A stretch of DNA of 64,000 bases from Phaeosaccion multiseriatum. Lineage: Eukaryota; Ochrophyta, other classes. Below are positions 43,101 through 53,836 of the stretch, piece by piece. The stretch covers positions 1,736,001 to 1,800,000 of the forward strand of contig OZ218956.1 in assembly GCA_965112735.1 (NCBI GenBank), in the 5' to 3' direction. The notes under the pieces were generated by a model, which ran no database searches, was not told the origin of the DNA, and worked only from the letters and a program-made list of their open reading frames with translations. Every line of letters starts with the position of its first letter. Within the stretch, counting starts at the first letter, position 1. The position numbers and the translations under genes were made by a program.

Positions 43101-43220
43101 AGCTCGTCCCCCAAGATGGCACCTCCCTTGGTCTCTTTCTCTCCTTTTCTCTCGCCTGGCCTGTTCACTCACCCGCAGGAAGTCCCATACCAGAGGATAG
43201 AGCGCGCTTGCTTGGGTCAT
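40107..43220 (-). CDS. NOLC1: Nopp140/SRP40-like nucleolar phosphoprotein
   Basis: Five exons close in phase: 43220-43173, 42898-41894, 41551 (or 41548)-41450, 41210-41109 and 40217-40107, about 455 residues. The N-terminus is a LisH-type helix pair ([13 protein letters not shown] then [11 protein letters not shown]). The centre (about 70-330) is built of Ser/Asp/Glu blocks typical of CK2-phosphorylated Nopp140, separated by Ala/Pro/Lys linkers. The C-terminus is a full SRP40-C domain: [44 protein letters not shown] and NSFKFD. Nopp140 chaperones box C/D and H/ACA snoRNPs between nucleolus and Cajal bodies. The acidic repeats are fewer than in animals. The third intron uses a GC donor (GACGAG|GCAAGT at 41450/41449). 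The start at 43220 gives the shortest LisH lead; in-frame ATGs lie further 5'. Confidence 0.87.
40440..40850. repeat. (CTGC/CTGT)n-rich segment inside a Nopp140 intron
   Basis: Degenerate repeats of CTGCCTGT/CTGCCTGC on plus lie in the long last intron of the Nopp140-like gene. Plus-strand frames here encode Leu/Cys/Pro-rich shadows only. Confidence 0.75.
41895..41925. other. Long TGGG run after a Nopp140 donor
   Basis: The coding-strand donor after KIVKPK is GTGGGTTGGTGGGTGGGTGG; the repeat starts on the first base of the intron, on the lower-coordinate side of 41894. Listed as an example of donor-anchored repeats. Confidence 0.5.
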
Positions 43221-43299
43221 ATTTCGGGAAAGCAAGCCATAAAAGGGATCGAGGGGAAATGGACGGGCGTGTTTCCACGACGGGGTTTCCAGGTACATC

Positions 43300-45600
43300 C
43301 CCAAACCGCGAAATCATTGGGTTTTTGGTTTTTAGTTTATATAGAGGTCATCCAGCTCTTTACAGCAGACAGACAGATACAGAAGGTAGTCAAGATCACT
43401 CTGTAACTTCTGCGAGAGCTTCGGCTGGTGAAGACTCCGATTGTAGACATACGCTAGTTCTGCTCCGGGCATAGCTCCTTCCCGCGTCTTCACGGAGAGG
43501 TCGGCAAATGCCATGCAGACGGGCGCACAGCAGCGCAAGATGGCTCAGGAACCTTCGACGTCACACCTTAGGAGAACGGAGAGGAAACGGAGGGAGAACC
43601 CGGGTTCAAGGATGGCAATGTGGCCGATAGTGGGGTCAGCGGAACAGCGGCAACCAGGACAGGGGGGAGACAGAACAAGAGAAGAAGGAGGGTGTCGGCG
43701 CGTGCAGCTGACCCCAAAGTAGACGGTACTATGACAGCGAGTGCGCCGGCGAAGATGGCGGGGAAAGAAGGAGCCGCACCACCAGTCTCAGCTCAACTCG
43801 GCGGGGGGGCGGCCTCGGCAGCAGGAGGCCCACGGTTCTTTGACTCTGGTGCTGATACGGGAATGCAGCGCGCAGACAAGGAGAACTGGGGCGACACACT
43901 GCAGCCTCTGTCTGGCCATCACCTTAGGCAGGACAGTGCAAGTGGCAGTGCGACTGGTATCGCACCATCTGCGGCGCCTGCTAGCGTCGCGAATTTGGCG
44001 GGAAATAGTAGAGGCGCAGGAGGGAAGGGAAGAGGAGGATGAGGTGGTGTGAAGACGAGCACAGAACGGGGGGTAGGAAGAGGTAAACCGAAAGGGGGCT
44101 TAGGGACCAATGGCCCAGTCTTCGCCGGAGGGTTACAAGGCCCAGGATCGAGCAGAGGAAGAGGCCGAGGAGGACGAGGCAGAGGAGGTGGAGTGGCAGC
44201 AGCTGGGCGAGGGCGAGGAGCGACGCAGAGGCAAGGGCTGGCCGATGGTTGGGCAGAGGAGAAGGGCCCGGCGCATGGATGGAAATGACTCGTGAAGTCT
44301 GGCTGTGCTGGCACGAAATTCAATCTGCAGCTCCAGGGGGAAAGTGTTGGGGAAGACTTCATCGAAGAGAGGTATCGGTTGGTCTTTGCCAGTGTTGTGG
44401 ATAAATTCATCAAGTACATGCGGGCAAAGGATTTATCATCCATATATATCCGCTTCTTTGTCAGCGATGCGGTGCGTCTCCTGAGGGAGTGGGCGAACGA
44501 AAGTATTCACTTAAACGACTCGGAGGCAGCAGGGGGGAGGACGGGCGAGGGGCCGAAGGATAGGGCGGACATGACGACAAAAGGAGATGGAGCAGTGGAT
44601 AGGGATGTTCCTGATTACGTCTACGAGCAGCAAGTCACTCAAGACAGACGTGGACATCATGGAGGGCCAGGAGACACAGCCATACCGGCTCGACGACGTC
44701 CGGGGGGGGGGACAGTGGCACTGGAGGAAGCCCCCACCATCACGCGGTTGCCCACCGCCGCTTAGGAGGGGGCAGCGGAGGCGCACTGGTGGTCGCGGAG
44801 GAGGAGACTGCGCAGGAGGGGGGGACGGCGGAGGAGGAGACTGCGCATTGTGCAGTGGTTGTGGTGGAGAAGGAAGAAGGGGGGCGGACGGGAAAAGCAA
44901 GGCTCAGGGGACGAGGAGGAGAGACTCTGCGGGAGGAGAGGAGAGGCGCGGGAGAAGAGGAGACGGTGCAGAGGCGGCAGCGGCATCACGCGACAGAGCG
45001 CGTCCGCCGAGGGGCAGCAGTGGAGTCGGGTCCAGCGGCATGAGGGCCGCAGCGGAAGGAGCAGTGGTGGCAAAGCAGCCAGCAGAGGGGGTTGCTGGTC
45101 GGCATGTAGGGAAGAAGGCGAGTTCGAGACAGCCACGGCGGCGGCAGAAGGAGGCCGCGACGCTCTCGCACGAGTACGTCAGGGAGGATTCGAATGACGA
45201 GCTCGCGACGACCGCACAGCAGAGCCGGAAGCCGACAGCCGCGGACAGTGCCACAGGGCCAGCACGAAGGGGGGACAAGAGTGGAGGTGGAGGGCGCAGT
45301 CGATCGACACGTACAACGGGAGGGCGACACGCGTGTGCGGCCGCAGGTGGCGGGCAAGCGTGCCGTATGCCCATGATGGAAGAGAGAAACCACAAGTGCA
45401 AGACGTGTTGTGCACCTGTGCACGCCATTTGTTGTTCTGAGATCATGGGGGTGGAGGGGAGCGGTCTTGTATGTTACCAACACTTCTCACCGCTCCCGTG
45501 AGCCACACTAGGGCCTCTGGGAGGGCACCAATACTCATATACAGCCCCTAGAAACCCACCCGCTAATACCCACTTGAGTGGGTATTAGCCACAAAATCGC
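43300..45600 (+). pseudogene. Unassigned, apparently decayed coding island
   Basis: Open segments alternate between frames on plus. 43600-44040 includes a basic QNKRRRRVSA stretch. 44110-44293 is acidic (QDRAEEEAEEDEAEEVEWQQ). 44292-44765 contains a globular-looking piece (EDFIEERYRLVFASVVDKFI, then YIRFFVSDAVRLLREWANES). 44587-45501 ends in a Cys/His cluster (HKCKTCCAPVHAICCSEIMG, then LVCYQHFSPLP) that could bind zinc. The frames are not joined by good splice sites, and two stops break the first frame, so this reads as a frameshifted gene or an old mobile element rather than a working gene. The island ends just before the 28-bp palindrome at 45562. No transposase or reverse transcriptase motif was found. 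It could also be a real lineage-specific gene whose introns I cannot place. Confidence 0.35.
45562..45589. repeat. Perfect 28-bp palindrome (13-bp arms)
   Basis: GCTAATACCCACT, then TG, then AGTGGGTATTAGC: the arms are exact reverse complements. It lies about 60 bases after the stop of the Cys/His open frame and could be a hairpin in the 3' end or an element end. Confidence 0.85.
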
Positions 45601-45609
45601 CTACTTTTG

Positions 45610-45911
45610 ACCGAGCATTTTCCTTCATCCCAAATGGCCTCTTCTCGTCCCCCGTTACCCGCACAACTTTCTATACCGACTGAGGACATCTTGATCTTTC
45701 ATTTTGTACGAGAGATGCATCTCCGACGGGATCACCTGTTTTTGGGCCTCCAAAGTTGTAGAGTGATGGAGTGGGTCTTAACTTTGCGGTTTAAGGATAT
45801 TTAGTATCTCATGTTGATGGAGCAAGACGCAAGAAAAGAGCACAAATACAAGGCTTGGTGAAAGAACGTGGGTGGACGCGGACGAGCGGACGTGGCTGTT
45901 ACGTGCATACG

Positions 45912-45947
<36 letters not shown>

Positions 45948-46923
45948 GGCAGGCAGGCAGACGTGAGCTCGTCAGTGCCTCAGCCAGTGAGTGAGTGAAC
46001 AGGTGAGTGAGGAAGTGAGTGCGTGCTTGCGTCAGTGAGTGAGTGAGTGAGTGGATGAGTACGTGTGTGGGCGTGGACGTGTGGACATGCGTGCGTGCGT
46101 GCGTCTGTGTGCGCGGGCGGGCGGGCGGGCAGTGCGTCTGTCAGTGAGTGAGGGAGAAGTAAGTGAAAAGTGAGTAAGTGTGCCAGTGAGGTACGTTTGC
46201 ATGAAGGCATGAGCGCGTGAATGTGTGTGCGTACAGTGAGAGGCCTACAGATTATTGGACTAGCACATAGTAAAGTACTTCGAAGTATTATTTAGAGGAC
46301 TTCGTATTTATAGGATTACATATAAATTCCAACACACTACAATACTACACGCTACTCTGCTCTAATACTATAGCCGTCTAAGTCCCGTAAGTATAGTCTC
46401 TCTATGCTGACAGCATATGCTGACAGCATACTGTATACAACACTGCCTGAGTCGCCCTCGCGTTCGAAACAAGCCCACCTTGTCCGATACTCAATACGTC
46501 GCTCGTCACGTCACTAAACCCCCGAGTTGTGCCTCTTCCCTCCCCCCCGTAACCGTCTCCTTCCTCCCCCCTTCCGTTGGCACTTGAGTAACTATTAGAG
46601 TAAGGTGATGCGCTTGCTCTTTAGTACCAGTGACCGTGTGCTTCCGTCCCTCCCCGTGAGTATCCTGTGTGTCTTAAGAAGAGAGCTCCGTCAACCAATC
46701 ACCTCCCCGTCACTCTTCAGCTCCATCCCTCTTGTAGCACCGCCGTCTCCCCCTCCCCCACTGCTCCTCGTCGGACATGGGCTGGGATGGTCGGGGGTGG
46801 GGTTGGACACCTACCGCCCAAAAGCTGCGAACCAAAAGTCGAAGAGCGGAAAGAAGAAACAAATACTGTTCAAGCTCCTCGCAGCCTCGTGATGAGAGGT
46901 AGCGTGTCGTCGACCGTCGTTGC
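45610..46923. other. Gap between the decayed island and the CCCH gene
   Basis: 45610-45804 has one short open frame (65 codons, e.g. LSIPTEDILIFHFVREMHLR) without recognisable family. 45908-45947 is (TGCG)n, and 45.96-46.25 kb is rich in GTGA and TGCG units. 46.25-46.45 kb is unusually AT-rich for this window and contains the direct repeat TATGCTGACAGCA twice (46403-46430). Confidence 0.45.
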
Positions 46924-48711
46924 TCACACTCCTTCCGCCGTCCAGCGCTGCTGTTGCTTGGCCTCTCCTCCATATGTCTGTGTAGACTGCTGCGGCATGT
47001 CCTCGAATCGATGCGGCGACGCCTGCTGCTGGTCGCGTTCGTACTCCGAAGAAGCGGGGCCGTCGCCAGCACCCTGCGGGTGCGTCTGCCTGCGTGCTGC
47101 GGCGTTGGTGTGCGAGGTGGGGCTGCCATCAGTAGGTGAGCCAGTTGTTGCCACTTTGTATGATGAAGACGGCTGCTTGCTTGGAGAGGACTGCGACGAC
47201 GACTGGTTCGAGCCCGTCGACGTGTCGACTTCGGTGCCGTAGACGGGAGCACGAAGAGTTGACTTGCTGTATGGTGCACCCGCACCTGCACCACCCGCGC
47301 CCGCACCACCTGCGCCGCTGTTGGTGTTGCCGTTGCTGCCCCTGCCTGCGAGTTCCATCCCCCCCATCATTGACGTGACCGCGTCAATCGACGCAGAGGC
47401 GGTGGCGCCATGCCCTTTCCCCTGCCCCTGTCCCTGCCCCTGCCCCTGCCCCTGCCCCTGCTGCTGCTGCTGCTGCTGCTGCTGCCCCTGCCCCTGCTGC
47501 GACGAGTAGGCCGCCACGCCTTCGGTCTCCCATTCCCCGCCGGCCCCTGCTGCTGTTGCTCCTGCGCCCCCCGCGGATGCCGCGCTGCCCGCCCCGTCCA
47601 CCTGTGCTACACTGTACCCTCCTGCCCTTGAAGGCGAAGACGTGGAGCTCCACTGCTGCGGCTGCTGCTGCGGCTGCTGCTGCTGCCCACTCATGTCATA
47701 TGCAGCCGAGGCGCCCACGCCGCCCACGCCGCCCGCGCCCACAGGGCCACTCGCCCCCCACTGGCCCCCCTTCACAACCATTCCTGTGCCCTGCCTGGAC
47801 GGGTGGTCGAACTTGCACTTGCTCCCAAAGGCACACTTGCCAGTCCTAATGTAAAAGTTGCACGCGGGCTCGCCCTGACGCTGGGGGAGCGGGCCGTTGA
47901 CATTGGCCGGTCCCTCATAACCTCCTCCGTATTGGGCGGAACCCCGACTAGAGGACTCCAGTGCCAGCTGCCCTGCCGTGGCGTGACGGAAGCGGCAGGA
48001 GCTTCCGTAGTTGCACTCAGACGTCCTCAAGAAGTGGCGGCATGGCACCCGCATCATCATCTCCTCCTGCCAAGTCTGTGCTAGCGTGCCAGACAGCTCT
48101 GGCGAGTGGTTAAAGTGACACGAAGGCCTGCACGAGAAGAGGGTTGGGGTCATCGCATGGTGGCACGAGGAAAGCGGCAAGAGAGCAGCAAGGTGAGTCA
48201 TTACCCTACTTCAGTCTATGAGTCATATCACCAAGTTCACGTGTGTCAGGACTGTTGGTTGCTCTTACCCGTATTTACATGTCCCCGTCTTGAGGAAGAA
48301 CAGGCAGTCCTTGGCTCCCGGCCGGATGGGAAGGTGGTGGTGTTGCGGCTGACCCAGCTGCTGCGGGGCCTGTTGAAGATGGTGCTGTTGCTGCTGAGCC
48401 AAGTGGGCCTGTGGGTGCTGCTGCGGCAGGTGATGTACCTGCTGATGCTGCTGCTGGTGGTGATGCTGGAGCTGCTGCTGCCTGGAGCCCAGCTCATGCT
48501 GCTGAGGATGCACCATAGCCTGCTGAGTCATGTGCTGGTGGTACAAGGCCTCCGGCTCGCGTCTGTCGTCCTCAAGATACTGCTGTGGCGAGAGGAAGCT
48601 CTCCTGCGGCTGCCACTGCTGCTGCTGCTGCTGCTGCTGCTCAAAACTCCCCTGTTGGTGCGCTTCCCCGCCTGTGTATTCCATCGTGAGCTGCTGGTGC
48701 TGTTGTACCAT
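46924..48711 (-). CDS. Triple CCCH zinc-finger protein, RNA-binding type
   Basis: Two exons, 48711-48269 and 48127-46924, join in phase to about 548 residues. Three fingers share C-x8-C-x5-C-x3-H spacing: CLFFLKTGTCKYGPSCHFNH (136-155), CRHFLRTSECNYGSSCRFRH (177-196) and CNFYIRTGKCAFGSKCKFDH (237-256). The first is split by the intron between the Tyr-Gly and Pro-Ser codons, and its completion across the junction supports the model. The layout resembles plant HUA1/ZFN-like proteins, which bind single-stranded RNA or DNA. The N-terminal 130 residues are Gln/His-rich and the C-terminal half is Gln/Gly/Ser-rich (prion-like composition). The start at 48711 is the first in-frame ATG of the open exon; an upstream exon is possible. 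Confidence 0.85.
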
Positions 48712-49372
48712 ATCCTCGAAACTGAAGGCTTGTACCTCCCTTTCTTATCTACAACCAACGCTCTTTCTAATGATTCACCTACGGTCTGTGTTGGCGAGAA
48801 TGCGTAATTTTGTCCGACGGCTCACACCCATAGGATTTTGCAGTTGAGCTGGCGGTCCGCGGAATGAACCGTTCGTAGCAACGGTATCAAACGGTAAACG
48901 TCCCCAAGCTGGAACCTGGCCCGCGGCGAGGCTTGGCAGCCTTTTTGCCAACGGCCTCAGAACCTTGTCAGGGGCCGAACAGTCCAGGTTCTGGGTTAAT
49001 GGTATGCGCCGATCATAGATCATAGTCACTGAGCCCCCCCCCCGAAGAACACGGAGGGGGGATGGTTTGTGCCACCTCAGAAATGCATGCCCTCCTAGAC
49101 CCCTACCTCACTCTGAGTTCCTACCAACCTACGATACTGTAGTAAATCCCGTTAAAAAAAAAAACCTTCCTTGGCTGAGAGTCGAAGCCTACTTAAAACA
49201 GCGGGCTGGGCTGGTCTGGGCTGGACTTGGACTGGCAACAGCACAAGGCGGCTTGGTCTTTGGGTGGAACAACATTTGTATTCTTCATTTGCCTATGATT
49301 ATGCTCGTAGTACTGTACACACTCCGCGCCGACCTTGCCTCCCGAAGGAGGACTCCTCCTCCTCCTCCTCCC
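48712..49372. other. Intergenic gap, CCCH / REI1 (both minus)
   Basis: 48820-49030 is non-repetitive and contains short inverted and direct motifs (AACGGTATCAAACGGT, GGAACCTGG/CCAGGTTC), so a structured transcript is conceivable, but I could not fold a known RNA family. The rest is the 3' flank of REI1 with an A-run at 49154. Confidence 0.35.
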
Positions 49373-51102
49373 TCAACACAACAGAACCTTGAGCAGCTTG
49401 TGGCGGTTGAGCTTGTTGGCGCTCTCGCCGGTGCGCAGGTGCTGCCTGGACACCCACATCTGGTGCCTTCTGCGCGCCTTGCGCTCGCTCCTCACCACGG
49501 CGGCAGACGCAGTCATTCCGCTGTAAAAGGTGGACACCTCCTGCGTGTTGCTGCGGTTCCCACTCAGCCCCCCGCCCCGCCGAGCTGCCTTGGCGTTGGC
49601 TGCCGTGGCGCCGCCCTTTCCGTAGAGCTTGAGCAGGCGGGTGTGCTGCTCGCTCTGGAGGGCGAGCACCCCCGCGCGGTCCTCCTCGGCTCTGACGTTC
49701 TGCTTGTAGTACCGCTGCAGCTCCCTGTGCCCGAGCTTCTTCCCGTCCAGGAGCACGAGCTCGCCCAGGTGCGATACGTACATGGTCCGCTTCATCTTAA
49801 TGTACTTTTGGGCCTCCTTCTCGTCCGCCTCCTCCCCCTCCTCCCCCTCCAAGACAGCGTCATCTCCCCCCTTCGCTTCCTCCATATCAATGTCCCCCTC
49901 CTCCTTCACACCGCTCACCTTCATCTCCTCCTCCTCCTCCTCCTCCTCCACGAGATCCTCTGCCCCAGCCTCCAGGTAAGACGCAGAAAAGTCGTAAAAG
50001 GGGTCATACTCGTGTGCGTCCTGGCCCTCCTCGTAGAGAAGCTTGCAATGGCCGCTGTCAATCATATGCTGCTGTACTGCCCGGTAGCTGTGGAACCCCT
50101 TCCCCTTGCCGTTGCAGTACAGACACATGAGCCCCAGCTTGACCTTCTCTCCCAGGTAGGTCACCAGCCCCTCCAAGTCCACCAAGTACTCGGCGTCGGG
50201 GATGAAGAATCCGTGCTCCTTGAGCATGTGTTCACAGTTCGCGTCCACGTCCTTAAACACCTTGGAACAGAAGAGGCAGGCTGTTGGCCCCAGCTTCGGC
50301 GGATTCATCACCACCGCCTCCTGCCCCTCCTCCTTGCCCTCGCCCTCCAAGCCTTGCGTACTAATAGTGACAGCAGTTTCGGTAGAAGGGGTGCCCATCG
50401 CTGCCACTCCCGCTCCCTCCTCCTCTACCTTCGAAGGAGGTGCAGGGGGCTGAATGTTTGCCTCCGGCGTGGCCGCAACCTCCTCCTCCTCCTGCACTCC
50501 ATCCTCAGCTTCAGAGTCGCTGCTGTCCGAACTATCAGCCTCAGATCCGTCGCTACCCTCGTCATCCAAAAGAGGCGCAGCTCTTTGCTTGACCACCTGC
50601 CCGTTCTTCTTGGCCATTTTTGCCACCATCTGCCTATGCTTCTTGGACGCATTGTGCTGGTCGTGCCTGCGCCAGCCAAGAGCAAGGCGGTGGGGGGGGA
50701 GCGGCGTGAATGGATAGGGCCAATGGGTTTACAAGCAGAAAAAGGGAAAGGAGGGCGACGGAGAGCGACTACGGTTGGCAAGAAAAGGAGACGAAAGGCA
50801 GGCAGGCACCACCGCCCTAGGCACCCTCGCCCCCTGTCAAGCGCCCGCCAGACTCACAATCCTTTGCTGCTGAAGCTCTTCCTGCAGAGCTTGCACGTTC
50901 CGTGATACTCGGGCTTCTTCACCGACATGCCCATCACCGCAGCCAGCCTCGCCTGGAAGGTTTGCTCGGGGACTGGCGCCAGCCCCGCCACCTTTCGCTT
51001 GAGGTTGTAGCGGTGCCAGTCCAGCTTGTAGTGCTCTCGCTGCTCCTCATGAGAGTTGAAAGCGCTTGCGCAAGCCGTGCACGTGAACACGCCCGCCAAC
51101 AT
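49373..51102 (-). CDS. REI1: REI1/ZNF622-like cytoplasmic pre-60S maturation factor
   Basis: Two exons, 51102-50858 and 50666-49373, join in phase to about 512 residues. The start at 51102 ([15 protein letters not shown]) matches the family, which opens directly with a C2H2 finger; the same frame is open 68 codons further 5' but that part is Ser/Arg-rich and probably UTR. Domain order is typical: finger [10 protein letters not shown]...[14 protein letters not shown]; second finger [23 protein letters not shown] across the splice; acidic linker; [40 protein letters not shown] with [10 protein letters not shown]; and a Lys/Arg-rich tail. REI1 binds late cytoplasmic pre-60S particles near the exit tunnel and helps recycle Arx1-type export factors. 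It is divergent from the DGDG synthase. Confidence 0.9.
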
Positions 51103-51538
51103 GCTGCTTTGGTGCCGGTGCTGCTCCTCTCCTCCCTCCTCCGCACACAGAGCGGAGAGTCCTGGCGAGGTTCTGGGGCTGTGAGCACCGCCGGGGCTCC
51201 TACGACCCTTTCGCCTACTGCTACTACCGCTCCTGGTCTTTCGCCTCTCCTTCTCTATAGAGGACGTGTCTCGTGGCCTCCTTGCTGTCGCTCCCTCCCT
51301 CTCCATTCGCCCGCGGGGGGAGGCTTAATGACTTATGGGAATCTACATTACGTATGGGTAGGACGTGAATTTTAGATTTCCTCTCTTTCTCCCTTTCCCC
51401 AGACCTATTCCCTCTCTCTCTCTCCCTCTACCCGTTTCTCTTCTCTCTCTCTGTGCTGTCACTCTGCCATACTCTCTTCTCCCTCTCTCTCTGTGTGTGT
51501 TTCTCTCCCTCTGCCCTTGCAGAGACCTCCTTCCTGCG
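51103..51538. promoter_or_regulatory. Divergent region, REI1 / DGDG synthase
   Basis: Pyrimidine-rich on plus from about 51375 to 51530, ending CTCTGCCCTTGCAG before the DGD start, which looks like a 5'-UTR intron acceptor. Promoter role is inferred. Confidence 0.4.
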
Positions 51539-53836
51539 ATGCCAGGCTCCCGCCTCGAGAGGGGTGGGGGTTGGGCAGCGGCCGCAGCCGCCGCAGCAGC
51601 TGCGCTCCTGCTGATGGCATCCCCAGTCGATGGATTGATCCCAAATCTGGCTCGGCCGGGAGGGGCGGGAAGGGGCTTGGCGCCCTGTTGGAGCAGCAGC
51701 AGTGGCAGCACAAATGGAGGCATTAATGATGCACCGACAGGAGCGACAGACGGGCATCTTTCCACACCAGGATCGGAAGCGTCGGTAGGAGGAGGAGTGG
51801 GGTTGGAAGGAGGGGCGATTAGTGGTCGCAGATCAGTGTCGCGGCGGATGGGAGAGAGAATTGGAAAGCAGTGGCAAGAGCAGTACGACAAGGCGAAAAC
51901 CACAATAGACAATCTGCTGGGCGATGTGGGCGTGGAGGTGCCGCAAATGCAGGTGGCCTTGGAGAGGATGCGGAGACCGAGGACGAATCGTCGTCTGGAG
52001 AAGCTGCAGGCGCAGTTTCGGGAGAGCATACTGAAGCAAGTGCCTGGGGGAAGCACGTCACGGAACATGACGGCCCTGGAGGAAGAGGCAGCCTTGGCCG
52101 CTTTTACGGAGGGGACAGAGGGGTACGAGTCCTATCTATCCACCATCATCCCTTCCACAGACATGTCCAGCCCCGATCGGCACATTCTGGTGGTGACCAC
52201 AGCGGCGCTTCCCTGGATGACCGGCACCAGTGTCAACCCCTTACTGCGGGCCGCGTACCTATGTCGCGGACGCGAGGCAGGCAAGGTGACGATTATGCTA
52301 CCGTGGCTGGAGGACAAGAAGGACCAAGCGCAGGTCTTTACCCATGATACTTTCTTCGACTCGGCAGAGGAGCAGCAAGAGGTGGTGACCAAATGGCTCA
52401 TCGCCGCCAACTTGGAGGAGGAGGTGGCCAAGCTCAAGTTTGTGTGGTACGATGCGCGCTACTTGGGCTTCACGGGGTCAATCTTTCCCATGGGGGACAT
52501 TACCCGCCTGGTGCCGGACGAGGAGGCGGACGTGTGCATCATGGAAGAGCCCGAGCATTTGAACTGGTATCGCGCCACGGGGGTGAATTGGGCCCACAAG
52601 TTTGAGCATGTGGTGGGTATTATCCACACCAACTATGCGTTTTACACCTCCAAGGAAGAGGCTACGGCGGCCTGGAGCGGGCAGCTCAAGGAGAATTGGG
52701 TGCTGGGCTTTAACAAGCTCATGGCCCGGGCGTACTGCGACAAGGTGGTCAAGCTTAGTGCCACACTGCAGGTGTTCGCCAAGGAGAAGGAGAGTGTCTG
52801 CAATGTGCATGGCGTGCGGGAAGGATTCTTGGAGGTGGGCGACGCGGTGAAGCGCCACAAGGAGGGGAGCCACCACCGAGGAGAGCGACTAAAGCAGGAC
52901 GCAGGGGCGTACATGCTGGGGAAAATGCTGTGGGAAAAGGGCTACGATCGCCTCTTTGACTTTATGGCCGACGCCGTTGAGGAGTTCGGCCAAGAGGCGG
53001 CTTTCCCCATTGATATTTACGGACACGGGCCCGAGTCGGAGCTCATCCAGGCGGGCGCGAAAGAGAAGGGCGTGCCGGCCACCTTCCACCCCGCCATTGA
53101 CCACGCAGCGCTGGGCAAGTACAGGGTCTTCGTCAACCCCAGCGTGAGCGAGGTGCTCTGTACCACTGTGGCGGAGGCGCTGGCCATGGGCAAGTGGGTG
53201 GTCATTGCGAGGCACCCCTCCAACGAGTTCTTCTACCAGTTCTCCAATTGCCTGCCTTTTGACACGCTGACAGAGTTTCGAGACGCAATCAGCAAGGCCC
53301 TGTCCGAGGACCCGAAACCCTTGCCGGAGGACCAGCGGCGCAGCCTCACGTGGGAGGCGGCCACAGAGAGACTTGTGGAGGCGTCTAAGGTGACGGTGCG
53401 GGAGGAGAAGCAGCGGCGGGCAGACTTGGACAACATGGCCTGGACCTTCCACTACCATCTAGGGGCGGGGGAGAGGGGGGATATTGTGCGCAAGTTCTTG
53501 CTGGGGGGCGTGGTGGCAGACCAAAACGCATTTACAGCGGCCAAGTACGACGAGTTTGACCCCGAGGTGTTGGAGAGGAGGAGGAAGAGGAAGGTCTTCT
53601 TGGCCTCTGTGCGTTCTGTGCCGAGAAAGGCGCTGAAGCGGCTGGGGACTGCCAAGCCTGTGACCCCTTGGGTGGGCCTAGGGGGAGTGGCGTCGTGGGA
53701 GGCACAGCAGTCGCAGACAGAGATGGCAGAGACAGAAGAGACGGAAGAGGCAGATGGTACCACTGACGACGCGGCGGAGGAGGGGAACTCGGAAGAGGCA
53801 GAGCATGGGGGGGATCCACTACCGCGAGAAGAGTAG
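51539..53836 (+). CDS. DGD1: Digalactosyldiacylglycerol synthase (GT4 family)
   Basis: A single exon from ATG 51539, 765 residues. The same frame is open upstream but there is only CT-repeat sequence. The N-terminus has an Ala/Leu-rich hydrophobic segment (GWAAAAAAAAAALLLMASPV) that can serve as signal peptide or anchor for plastid entry. The GT-B catalytic part runs from HILVVTTAALPWMTGTSVNP (about 214) through the GIIHTNY region to the GT4 E-x7-E motif in NPSVSEVLCTTVAEALAMGK (about 533). DGD adds a second galactose from UDP-Gal to MGDG, making DGDG of thylakoid and plastid envelope membranes. Plant DGD1 is about 800 residues. The last 80 residues are an acidic Glu/Thr tail. This gene has no intron in its coding part, unlike most neighbours. 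Confidence 0.9.
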   Translation: MPGSRLERGGGWAAAAAAAAAALLLMASPVDGLIPNLARPGGAGRGLAPCWSSSSGSTNGGINDAPTGATDGHLSTPGSEASVGGGVGLEGGAISGRRSVSRRMGERIGKQWQEQYDKAKTTIDNLLGDVGVEVPQMQVALERMRRPRTNRRLEKLQAQFRESILKQVPGGSTSRNMTALEEEAALAAFTEGTEGYESYLSTIIPSTDMSSPDRHILVVTTAALPWMTGTSVNPLLRAAYLCRGREAGKVTIMLPWLEDKKDQAQVFTHDTFFDSAEEQQEVVTKWLIAANLEEEVAKLKFVWYDARYLGFTGSIFPMGDITRLVPDEEADVCIMEEPEHLNWYRATGVNWAHKFEHVVGIIHTNYAFYTSKEEATAAWSGQLKENWVLGFNKLMARAYCDKVVKLSATLQVFAKEKESVCNVHGVREGFLEVGDAVKRHKEGSHHRGERLKQDAGAYMLGKMLWEKGYDRLFDFMADAVEEFGQEAAFPIDIYGHGPESELIQAGAKEKGVPATFHPAIDHAALGKYRVFVNPSVSEVLCTTVAEALAMGKWVVIARHPSNEFFYQFSNCLPFDTLTEFRDAISKALSEDPKPLPEDQRRSLTWEAATERLVEASKVTVREEKQRRADLDNMAWTFHYHLGAGERGDIVRKFLLGGVVADQNAFTAAKYDEFDPEVLERRRKRKVFLASVRSVPRKALKRLGTAKPVTPWVGLGGVASWEAQQSQTEMAETEETEEADGTTDDAAEEGNSEEAEHGGDPLPREE

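Noticed and set aside
48820-49030. Possible structured non-coding RNA or tRNA
   Set aside because: Some inverted motifs are present, but no cloverleaf, no T-loop consensus and no known RNA family could be recognised by eye.
49067-50905. 612-codon plus-strand frame
   Set aside because: It lies exactly antisense to REI1, whose minus frame has clear zinc-finger motifs; the plus frame is Leu/Arg-rich with no family.
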